A DNA stretch of 64,000 bases from Hippopus hippopus (taxonomy: Eukaryota > Mollusca > Bivalvia > Cardiida > Cardiidae): positions 4,158,132 to 4,222,131 of the forward strand of contig OX328103.1 in assembly GCA_946811185.2 (NCBI GenBank). Reading direction: 5' to 3'. Position numbers and translations under genes: made by a program. Under the pieces are notes generated by a model. It saw only the letters and a list, made by a program, of their open reading frames with translations, had not been told where the DNA came from and did no database searches. Positions 48,438-64,000 of the stretch are shown piece after piece (the first letter of the stretch is position 1; each line of letters begins with the position of its first letter).

Positions 48438-48882
48438 CTGTTTGTGTGGGTGTTAGTGTGTGCATGTCTGTCCTGATTTGTTCAAGCTAGAACTTCTACA
48501 TTTACATATAGATTACAAATCAATTTTGCACAACTGCTCTCCTGTATGAGTAGAAGTGCAATTTAAAGTATCTGTTTGGGTATATCACAGGTCAAGGTCA
48601 AGATGACACTTGCAGGTCAAATGATAGAATTATCACAAATTCAGCATGTCTGATTTGTAACATAAGCATTAGGCATATTTCAAAATAACTCTGCACGACT
48701 GCCCTTCTTCAGAAGTGATGTGCCAGAAGTGGGCTCAACATGTTGCCCCTGGGCAAACATATAGCGTGAGTTAGGTTTTAAAAATTTTCGACAGTATCTC
48801 AATCATGTCGCTGTACCCATAGATCTACATGTTTTTTTTTTTTACATTACTGTGTACAAATTCTTTCCAAGGTGTCACATGT

Positions 48883-49000
48883 TATCCCTTTACCAGACAG
48901 TAAAATTCTAGCCTTGTCCAAAATGAAAGCATTTGCAGACAACAATTCGAGCATAGCTTAAGTGCAGTTTTCCTTTGAAAGGGTAGAAAACATTGTACAA
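48883..49000 (+). mobile_element. Family A MITE, left half
   Basis: CCCTTTACCAGACAG to GGGTAGAAAACATTGT, then cut. Confidence 0.6.
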
Positions 49001-49020
49001 TCCATATGGCTACAAATCCT

Positions 49021-49346
49021 GCATGAGACCGAGGTAAAATTGTGGCTTGGCCTCCTGTTGAAGTAAGATAAAGTTCCAGCCATTTGTTCATTTTGTGCTA
49101 TTTTAGGATTTCATTCCAGCAATTTTCTCAAAACATGAGATATACTTGTGCAGTCTAAAATGTGACATGATAATTTATAGTGTTGCATGAGACCGAGGTA
49201 AAATTGTGGCTTGGCCTCCTGTTGAAGTAAGATAAAGTTCCAGCCATTTGTTCATTTTGTGCTATTTTAGGATTTCATTCCAGCAATTTTCTCAAAACAT
49301 GAGATATACTTGTGCAGTCTAAAATGTGACATGATAATTTATAGTG
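49021..49346 (+). repeat. 163-bp tandem duplication
   Basis: 49021-49183 and 49184-49346 are near-identical head-to-tail copies, each starting GCATGAGACCGAGG and ending TTTATAGTGTT. Confidence 0.92.
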
Positions 49347-49639
49347 TTATACATAAATATATATATTATACTTGTGTTTTTACTTTTTTCGTTTGATTTT
49401 ATTTTTATTTTATTATTTGTAATTGTTAATTATCTTGTGCAATAACTTAATTTTTGTTTTTAAATTACTGTGATATTACTCTTGTCTTTACTTATTTTTA
49501 CCATCTTTGATGGATATATACACACTATTATACCAATTCTGATCCTAAATCGGCCAAACATTGGAATGTCAACTTGTGTTGTGCACAAAGGGCAAAAAAA
49601 AATAGTTCTCTGATAAGCTCTTGACTTCACTTCTTTACT

Positions 49640-49800
49640 TGAGGACAAATTCTTTGACTTCAGTGTTTACAGACAAGTTCACTGTGGCTTATATGGTGAA
49701 ATTTGTCTTTGAAAAAGGTAGGAAACATTGTAGGAAAAGGAGAAAATGCTGATGACCAGCATTTTCTCCTTTTTCCACAATGATTTCAAAAGCTTCAACA
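49640..49800 (+). mobile_element. Family A MITE, partial
   Basis: GTTTACAGACAAGTTCAC through palindrome AATGCTGATGACCAGCATT to TTCAAAAGCTTC. Confidence 0.6.
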
Positions 49801-49842
49801 GTGTCTCCTTATATCATACTGTCTTCAAAACAACCCATTATA

Positions 49843-50148
49843 AAAAAAAAAAAAAAAAAGCACCGCATGTGGGTGCCAAGGTTCTGCTGCAGTTGTTTGA
49901 TTTTCAGTGAAAATTTTAAGTCGAACAATAGGTGTAACTGTGTCAAAAATGTTGATAGTTACCTGCCTGTCCCTGTTGTATGTGTTCCCCTTTTTAAAGT
50001 TTACAACAAGTCAGAGTTAGAAGTAATTTCTTCAGTAATAACAGAGATACAATGAAATGTTAACTTTTTTCAAGACAACACAGACAATGCCAGGGCTATG
50101 ACAATACCTGAATGTTTTCTTTGAAAACTACCAAGCTAAAAGTACAAT
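49843..50148 (+). repeat. Family H repeat, full-length copy
   Basis: AAAGCACCGCATGTGGGTGCC at the start (after an A-run) and ACTACCAAGCTAAAA at the end; about 300 bp, matching 51944-52226. Confidence 0.6.
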
Positions 50149-50564
50149 TTGAAGAAGGTTTCAAGTTAAAAGTAAAAAGGTTTGACCTCTCATGGTCTTG
50201 ATTATAGTCTTTGCAGCCTCCACTAAACAGCTGTATTATGATTTTGTATTGAAATTACAAGTATTTACTAAACCAGGAAATACCTCTGGAGAGAAATGAG
50301 AAAAAACATTGTGATGAAATTGATTTATTACAGATTCAGGTATATGGAGAATTTCTTTCTTTGCTTGCTTGAATTTGTTACTGGGTTAACCCTCAGCATG
50401 CCAGATAAACAATTTACCACATTGCAGGATATCACCTACCAAACAGAAAGGGAAGACAGTAGCGTATACAGCGTACATATTCACCAACCATTCTTAGTCT
50501 TATAGTCCAGAATTTTCCAAATTTGAAAGTAACACAGTCATGTTCGGATCATAAATGGTTGTGT

Positions 50565-50793
50565 TACTCCCTTTACCACACAATCCTGAGTTTTAATGAC
50601 CCTAAGGAATAGGGCTTTTGAAAACATTGTAGGAAAAGGAGAAAATGCTGGCAACCAGCATTTTCTCCTTTTCCAACAATGTTTCTATATCCATCCAAAA
50701 ACAAGTTTTAATTTTTGAGTTACATTTATTTTGCCGTCTGCAAACGCTTTCAATTTCAACCGGTCTAAATTTTTGTTGTTTGGTAAAGAGTTA
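50565..50793 (-). mobile_element. Family A MITE, inverted
   Basis: CTCCCTTTACCACAC to GGTAAAGAGTTAA with palindrome AATGCTGGCAACCAGCATT. Confidence 0.8.
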
Positions 50794-51681
50794 ACATTTG
50801 GAAACTCTTGGAGAATAAGACTATGAATTTTCTTAATAATGGTTGGTGAATATGTACCCTAATCAAAGAAAGACGGGCAGCTGGACAGCATGAAACAGAA
50901 ACACTCTGTACTTCAGCAGGGAAAAATAAAAAGAACATTATTTGATCTCTAAAATATCAAGATACATGTATCACAATTTGAGGGTAATTTAGACTATTAC
51001 ACTCATGGGTGCAAGATCAGACAACATGTTCTCTGCAGTTGAATATTGACCCACACTGGTATCAAGAACAGGTAAAATTGTAATGGCCATTAAAAGGATT
51101 GAAGCATTGCTTGTTTTACAACTACAACTTTGGAAGAGCACAAAGTAAATAAATAAGGTAACTATACATCTTGCATTTAGAATTAAGTTTAATTTTCAAG
51201 AAGATGAAAATGCTATGACACTGTAAAATTACAGTACTGACATTGTACAATATAATACCTTAATCCATTGAAATAATTAATTAGGTGTAGAACTGTTTAA
51301 TTTCTGAGTTTTCCCTTTTTAACATATGTTAACCCTCAGATGTGTTGCATGCCAGCTTCAGTTAGTCCATAAATGTGTAAATCGGGTCTTTCCCCACCAT
51401 TCTAAACTCAGTGCCTAAATTATCCAAGATTTAGCCCTCTAATTGACTGGGACAAAATGTCTGACATCAAACTAAGTAACTAGTCTTAGAATCTGTCATA
51501 GAATCTCTGTACTATGGAATGCAGTTGATGAATGTCTTAAGATCTTATTACATTAATCCTTAGCAATAATGAATTTCAAAACATGTGCATTCATAAGGAA
51601 TGACCCACAAAGAAAGCAAATAGTTAATAATGAGTAGCACTATCACAATAATGTTCTGATGTTAGTGTAATCAAATCTGCA

Positions 51682-59015
<7,334 letters not shown>

Positions 59016-59194
59016 TTTGTTTCGGCAAACGATTAGGGAATAACCATTGGTTGATATTCGCTATTGCGGTAACCGGCCTAATGCACCCCCACATTTGAAA
59101 AGTAGCCATTAAGGCGGAGAACCTATTATCATGCGGTCGGTGTGGCTGTAAGAAATGCTTGTACTGTGAAAATCACTTTATGTAAACAAAGAAT
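59016..59194. promoter_or_regulatory. Shared PSMB5 / SMIM13 bidirectional promoter region
   Basis: Only 179 bp separate the two start codons on opposite strands. The interval is free of transposons, has several CpG dinucleotides (GCGGTAACCGG, GGCGG, GCGGTCGG) and no obvious TATA box in a convincing place. Bidirectional use is inferred from the spacing. Confidence 0.7.
59180..59185 (+). promoter_or_regulatory. Start-stop element (ATG-TAA) ahead of SMIM13
   Basis: ATG immediately followed by TAA, 15 nt upstream of and in frame with the SMIM13 ATG. If it lies in the 5' UTR it would be a minimal uORF; the transcription start is unknown. Confidence 0.45.
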
Positions 59195-59267
59195 ATGCAA
59201 GACGTTATAATTCCAGTGATATCCTTCATAGCATCCTTATTTTTCGTTATATCATTTATAGCTTTTG
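59195..59267 (+). CDS. SMIM13: SMIM13 exon 1
   Basis: MQDVIIPVISFIASLFFVIS then FIAF plus G of the split codon; donor GTAATT. Hydrophobic throughout. Too short for ordinary ORF listing, found from its splice partner. Confidence 0.87.
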
Positions 59268-62136
59268 GTAATTAAATTAAATTTTATCATCAGGTTTTGT
59301 TTTTAAGATTTACATACTCTGATACTGCATAATGGCTGATCAATATGGGCAGAGATAGCAAGGGAAATCATCCCCTGGAGAAATCGCCCTGAAGTTGAAT
59401 AAATACAATTTCTGTACAGAAATCGTCCCCAGGGGATGAGATCTCCAGAGATATCGCCCTCAAATATATTTTTGGAGAAACTGTCCCATAAACAGTAGCC
59501 TAATCCAATATGCTTTTATTTGATAAGTGATCCTGGAAATAATTTTTGTTTTTTTCTTGTGGTTTGAATTGGTTGTTGGAGAACTCGTACCCTGGAGAAC
59601 ACGTACTCTGGAGAACACGTATTCTGGAGATCTCGTACCCTAATCTGAATAGTACAAGTTCTCTGGAGAACTCACACCCTGGGTATGAATTCTCCAGAGA
59701 ACTCGTACCTTACAAATATTTAAGAGGATAGATTCTTTTTTTCATATAAATCATTCAGATTTTGCTGACTCTATGATTTTCATTTTACATCTTGTTAATT
59801 GAATAGGATATAGATCTATATATTAATCAAGCATTGATGACTTATGGTATTTGTAGTAAAATATCAGTTTTGTTACCGGATATTTGGTAGACTTAAATGG
59901 AAAGGAAGGTAAGGTAAATGTGCTGGTAAATTTTAGAGATGAAATTACATGATCTGGATACCTTGAATGTTTCGAAGATATGATTTTTTTAAAAAACCTT
60001 TTTAGATATTGACGGTTCGTAAATGGAATGTGCCAATTTACTCGTGTCAAAGGTGTTGGGTATAATAAAGTCACATATCAGGTATGATAAACACCATTGT
60101 ACACCTTTGCCATTTACCAGCTCCTTAAAATCGGTATAGTATATTATAAGCTCTTTTAACCCTTTACCAAACAATCACATGTTTTGACGGGTAAAAAGAC
60201 TTCTAAAATCATTGTTGGAAAAGGAGAAAATGAGTATAACCGTTTTTTGATGTAACATGAAAAGAAGGAATTTAGCTCTTTGAATCTTTATGGATTATTA
60301 TTTAACCCTTTACCAAACAGTCCCGAGTTGTTGCTACCCTGTGGGAGATACCTTTCGAAAATATTGTTGGAAAAAGCTTGTTCTTTGCCACCCGTTTTCA
60401 ACTATGGCGCTAAAAGGGTTAAGGGTTCAATATTGAATATTGTCAATTATATTCTTGTAATTTGATTAATCTTTTGTGAAAATCACATCTTTCTCGCTCT
60501 CTTTGTTTTGCTTTTTTAACTAGGTGTGAAAATTTGATCAGTTACGTGTACATTTTACCCACTCCTTCCATACAACAAATATCTAATCCAATCAAATATT
60601 AATTGATAAACTGTTCCCACACACATTCCGACACCAATCATCAATTCCGAATTTCAGTGCAAGTGAAGGTTACCAGGAGAATTTAAGATAGCACAAATTA
60701 ATATATTTACTTGATTGTTTTAGTAGGATACAATTTACTTACCCTTCATATATGTTCTTCCTTATGATTTTTACCTCAAATACAACAAACACTGTATAAG
60801 AAAACATGCGATTTTCTTCTCATTTATTTATGTCTTTTCAACACACGTACAAAAAAATATTTTTCATCCAATCTACATCACAATAAAGGCATACAAATTT
60901 TGTTAGAAACAAAACCAATGTTCAAGTTAAGTCACTTTTGAAAAATAAAACTTGAAAACATGCTGGTAAAATTTCATTATATCTATTTTGGGGGTACGAA
61001 TTCTCCAGAGAACTCGTACACTGGGTACGAGTTCTCTGGAGAACTCGTACCCTTGAGACTGGGGTATGAGTTCTCCAGGGTACGAGTTCTCCCGATACCT
61101 TTGAATTCTGCATTTTTTATATGAAATTGTTTTGCTCAGCTCTTTCAGCGCCAAATAAATAAACTGTACCTCTTTCGATGGCAATAAATACAACCCATTG
61201 AAACTTAGGTTTGACTAAGCAAACTGTTTGGTTAACCCTTTACCAATCAATCCAGAGATTTTTTCGGCCCTCATAAAGAAAGCTCTTGAACATATTGTAA
61301 CCAGCACTTTCTCATTTTCCAATAATGTTTTCTTCACTTTGAAAAAGAAATCTCACCATCGTTGTCTGTGATTGTGAGGTAGTGTCAGCCACCCAACAGT
61401 AAGGTTTGGAGTTTGATACCCGGGAGCGGGCTTCAACTCTTGGATTGTTCATTGGCCCACGCATTTGGCACGAGTACTGGTATAGTTTCCAGTAAGCAGA
61501 ATCGAGAGAGATTAGTATAAGTTGTAAAATATTGTGTCTCATTTGGTGTAAAATAAATATATCTAAACTTAGACTTCTTGAGCATAGTTAATTTATTGTC
61601 TGCAACTGTTTCTGATTTAGGCAAGTGTAAAAGTTTGAAGATTGGTAAGAAGTTGAGATTGATTGATTGATTGATGGTGTTCATGCCATGTCAACATTAT
61701 TTCAGTCAAATCACGATGGCAAGTGAACCTATTGATGCTTTCCTGGAGTTTCTGTCACCAGATCATGGCACAATATTCTTTCCAAGCCACTGGCTGCTTT
61801 GCAACAAAACCATTGCTGAAACAAAGATCAGCTGTGAAAGAGGAACGAATCCTGTCACAATGACTATAATCAATCCTTGGAACGAAATTGGCCGAGCTGG
61901 GGATTCAAACCAATGATCCCCTGGTCTCAAGTCCTGTATACTACCAACTGCACTCCGGCAGTAATGAGTTAGAGCTTGAAGACTTCTTACACTATCCATT
62001 TTCAGGCTGGTATGTTGTATGGACATTATTTTTGAAGAAGTTCAAATTTGTACGAGAACTGCTGGGCACAAATGGTTCAGAGACAGATGTATCAGAGAAA
62101 CCAAGAAGAACAAAAGGAAAACTTAGGCGGGACTGA
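59195..62136 (+). CDS. SMIM13: Small integral membrane protein 13
   Basis: Two exons, 59195..59267 and 62006..62136, 204 nt, 67 aa (human about 91 aa). MQDVIIPVISFIASLFFVIS is the start of one hydrophobic segment (about residues 4-30); FGWYVVWTLFLKKFKFVREL follows at the membrane exit and matches the GWYFVWHLFLSKFKFLREL core of vertebrate SMIM13. The tail is short, basic and polar (EKPRRTKGKLRRD). The split glycine codon (G/GC, phase 1) joins exactly. Function is poorly known; a single-pass membrane microprotein by sequence. A polyadenylation-type AATAAA lies at 62280. Confidence 0.9.
59355..59710. repeat. Palindromic GAGAACTCGTACC cluster, copy 1
   Basis: Short units GGAGAACTCGTACCC and variants (ACACGTACTCTGG, ACACGTATTCTGG) are repeated in both orientations at 59578-59710. 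A related set with ATCGCCC and CATCCCCTGGAGA lies at 59355-59465. Lies in the SMIM13 intron. Confidence 0.7.
60157..60423 (-). mobile_element. Two family A half elements, inverted
   Basis: 60157-60240 (TTAACCCTTTACCAAAC up to GGAGAAAATGAG) and 60302-60423 (TTAACCCTTTACCAAAC to AAAAGGGTTAA), both lacking a proper palindrome. Confidence 0.6.
60990..61093. repeat. Palindromic GAGAACTCGTACC cluster, copy 2
   Basis: Includes an almost perfect palindrome at 61023-61052 (GGGTACGAGTTCTC, TG, GAGAACTCGTACCC) and three further half-units. Confidence 0.75.
61233..61655 (-). mobile_element. Family A MITE, inverted, split by SINE-3
   Basis: The left part (to about 61370) ends CACCATCGTTGTCTG. The right part (from about 61576) resumes TTGAGCATAGTTAATTTATTG and ends GGTAAGAAGTTGA. 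Confidence 0.6.
61378..61565 (+). repeat. SINE-3, tRNA-derived
   Basis: B-box-like GGTTTGGAGTTTGATACC, body GGCCCACGCATTTGGCACG, tail GTAAAATAAATATATC; matches 29395-29597. Confidence 0.65.
61660..61960 (-). repeat. SINE-2 immediately before SMIM13 exon 2
   Basis: GATTGATTGATTGATGGTG...CAGTGGCTTGG...CTGGTCTCAAGTCCTGTATAC; ends about 45 bp from the exon 2 acceptor. Confidence 0.65.
62006..62136 (+). CDS. SMIM13: SMIM13 exon 2 (last)
   Basis: Completes Gly25, then WYVVWTLFLKKFKFVRELLG to KLRRD and TGA. Acceptor CCATTTTCAG. Confidence 0.92.
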
Positions 62137-62279
62137 TCACCGATTATGTCTCCTTGACATGACTGGATGTGTTCAGATATAGATCTAGTGATTAATCAAA
62201 TGGAAAAGATAGATGTATGCAATGGACGAAGGAAAAAAGAGATACAGTACTGAGTACTGAGTTATTTATAAATACTGTA

Positions 62280-62285
62280 AATAAA
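62280..62285 (+). terminator. SMIM13: Candidate polyadenylation signal of SMIM13
   Basis: AATAAA 144 bp after the stop codon, the first one downstream. Confidence 0.5.
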
Positions 62286-62287
62286 AA

Positions 62288-62505
62288 GATTAGAGGGTAA
62301 ACACATAACCAAACATTCAAGTTTAAGACCAGTCCAAACTGAGAGTATTTGCAGATGAAAAATTAAATATGTCTCAATGACTGAATTTGTCTTTGGGAAG
62401 GTAAAAAAACATTTTGAGAAAAGGAAAAATCTGGTTACCAGCATTCTCTCCTTTTTTCCCACAATGTTTTCTAAAGCTTTTTTCCCTCAGGGTCTTTGTA
62501 AAAGC
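62288..62505 (+). mobile_element. Family A MITE
   Basis: GGTAAACACATAACCAAAC start; palindrome partly degraded. Confidence 0.6.
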
Positions 62506-62668
62506 ATCTTTGTAGGTCACTGAAGTTCTGACTTTTTTAAAACATCAATTATCAAAATTAATTTGGGTTGTATACATGAAAATTCGAGAAAAATATTTGC
62601 TGTCAAGATGAATTTCTCTTTTGTCACTCTTTTTTTCAAAAGTGATCTGCAAGATAATAAGTTTGTCT

Positions 62669-62865
62669 TAACTCTTAACCATGCAATCCCTAGTTTTAGC
62701 GACCCTAAGGAAGAAGCCTTTTGAACACATTTTGGGAAAAGGAGAAAATGCTGGTTTCTAACCTTTCAAAGAAAAATTTCCTAATATGTGCAACCTTTGA
62801 TTTGTCATCTGCAACTGCTTTCAATTTGGACCAGTGTAAAATTTGGTTGTTTTGTAAAGATTTAA
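62669..62865 (-). mobile_element. Family A MITE, inverted
   Basis: TTAACTCTTAACCATGC to TTGTAAAGATTTAA; the right palindrome arm is deleted. The right TTAA (62862) is shared with the next copy. Confidence 0.65.
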
Positions 62866-63285
62866 CCCTTTACAACACAATTCCAAGTTTAACAGCCTTG
62901 AGAAAGATGGCTTTCAAAAAAAATTATGGGAAAAGGATAAAATGCTGGTAACAAGGATCTTCTTCTTTTCCTACATTATTTTGGTACAAATTTAACTGTT
63001 TGCCCAACAACAAAATTTTAGACCAGTCCAAATGAAGAGCATTTGCAGATGACAAAATAGGTTCAACTCAGAAATCAAAATTTGTTTTGGGGATGGTAAA
63101 AAATGTGGGAAAAGGAGAAGCTGCTGTTTACCAACATTTTCTCCTGTTCCCACAATGTTTTCAAAAACTTTCTCAGGTTTGGTAAAAGTCAGGATTGTGT
63201 GATGAAAGGTTAAAGACAATTGCCATTATTTGAGACACATTGTCTTCTGCAAATGCTTTGGTCCAAAATTTTGTTATTTGGTAAG
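62862..63285 (-). mobile_element. Family A MITE, inverted, split by another family A copy
   Basis: The left part (62862-62989) ends TTTTGGTACAAA. The right part (63213-63285) resumes GACAATTGCC and ends TTGGTAAGG. Confidence 0.7.
62990..63212 (+). mobile_element. Family A MITE, nested
   Basis: TTAACTGTTTGCCCAAC to GATGAAAGGTTAA, inserted in the preceding copy. Confidence 0.75.
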
Positions 63286-63327
63286 GTGTGTGTTTTCTGG
63301 ATGTGTACCGTAGCTATGCCATATTTA

Positions 63328-63811
63328 TTTCATGCTTTTCAGTAGTTTATTGAGAAATAACGGTGGAATACTGTTTGATATTTCATGGTTACGACCACTG
63401 AAAAATACTGATTTTATTTTCTAACTCTTCAACTGAAGGTGGAAACAGTAGTTTCCACACACTAGTTATCTAGGTAAGCAGCGTGTGCCATTCAACCAGA
63501 TGGAAATATGACATACTTCACCGTATATTTCTCATGCTTTACATAATTTGGTAATGCATTGTTATGCAGTGGGGGTATGCCATGGGAACTTGCCAAAACA
63601 ACTGCTGTGGGATTTAATGCAAGTCCTCCTAAAAAAAGGCATTAGAAAAACGAAATAAATAGAATATTTGTTTGTTTTGGGTGAAAGATCAAAATTTATT
63701 TCATCAAGTAAACATCATAATATTTTCACAAGTGGTGCATGCCAATTTTGAAAATATCACAGATGATGTTCACTCAGTGAAATAAATTTCGATCTTTCGC
63801 CAAAAAAAACC
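63328..63811 (+). mobile_element. Family E element, copy 3
   Basis: TTTCATGCTTTTCAGTAG start; terminal hairpin GGTGAAAGATCAAAATTT / AAATTTCGATCTTTCGCC, as in copies 1 and 2. Confidence 0.75.
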
Positions 63812-64000
63812 ACAAATATGCTCTATGTACATAATTATAGACACATATTAATTGTTGGTATTTTATTTCTTGTGAAATGTTTTGAAATGCCATGAAGCAA
63901 ATCTGTGACACTTCAAAGCTTAATGGTAGTCTTCTGTCAGGTATTAAAGTTAATTTACTGTAAATTTTATACGGTTTTATACTTTTGTATATATTCATTC

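Larger units (their letters stand above)
46705..51681. other. Intergenic region between convergent ankyrin gene and PSMB5
   Basis: Contains both 3' UTRs, a family A fragment (46886-46966), a family D copy, a hAT-like element, a 163-bp tandem duplication, a family H copy and more family A. No coding exon seen. Stretches 48440-48880, 50150-50560 and 50800-51680 hold nothing recognisable. Confidence 0.65.
62137..64000. other. Right flank: intergenic, repeat-filled
   Basis: After the SMIM13 3' UTR only family A copies and one family E element are seen. The last 190 bp hold nothing recognisable. Confidence 0.65.

Noticed and set aside
47759..48445. 8-bp target duplication around the hAT-like element
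   Set aside because: The flanks share only TGTTT at different offsets; no exact 8-bp repeat.
50296..50505. 69-aa plus-strand frame
   Set aside because: No splice partners, no recognisable domain, no repeat relation; judged chance.

Overview
This is eukaryotic, intron-rich, AT-rich DNA packed with short transposons. The repeat repertoire and the protein sequences point to a bivalve mollusc, possibly a dreissenid or another heterodont clam or mussel; I rate the group likely and the genus only a guess. There are no bacterial features: no operons and no CRISPR array.

Four protein-coding genes could be assembled exon by exon, all with GT-AG introns and phases that join exactly. (1) NGDN (neuroguidin, minus strand, 17431 down to 8613, 6 coding exons, 310 aa), a Sas10/Utp3/C1D-family ribosome-biogenesis protein. 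(2) An unnamed ankyrin-repeat gene (plus strand, 20353 to 46704, 18 coding exons, 841 aa) with a long acidic tail and a C-terminal CVIL that reads as a prenylation box. (3) PSMB5 (minus, 59015 down to 51682, 7 exons, 275 aa), the chymotrypsin-like catalytic subunit of the 20S proteasome. (4) SMIM13 (plus, 59195 to 62136, 2 exons, 67 aa), a single-pass membrane microprotein. NGDN and the ankyrin gene diverge from a 2.9 kb, almost transposon-free interval. The ankyrin gene and PSMB5 converge. PSMB5 and SMIM13 diverge with only 179 bp between their start codons, a probable bidirectional promoter.

The rest (1-8612, the introns, 46705-51681 and 62137-64000) is mostly mobile-element debris. The dominant component is a ~228 bp element (here family A), with 60 or more copies or fragments in both orientations. 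It ends in TTAA plus a CYCTTTACCA inverted repeat and carries a ~60 bp near-perfect central palindrome. Internal evidence (nested copies, shared TTAA junctions, two insertions at the same TTAA of another repeat) shows it duplicates TTAA, as piggyBac-type elements do. A second TTAA-ended palindromic family (G) has similar termini. Families B and C carry 4-bp AT-rich duplications and GC-rich internal hairpins. Other components are a hairpin element (D, 2 copies), a 490 bp element (E, 3 copies), a large AGCTCACCTGAGC-type element with 145-bp tandem arrays (F), family H, three tRNA-derived SINE types, one hAT-like element, a GA microsatellite, a G tract and several local duplications. Family letters are my own labels; no database was searched.
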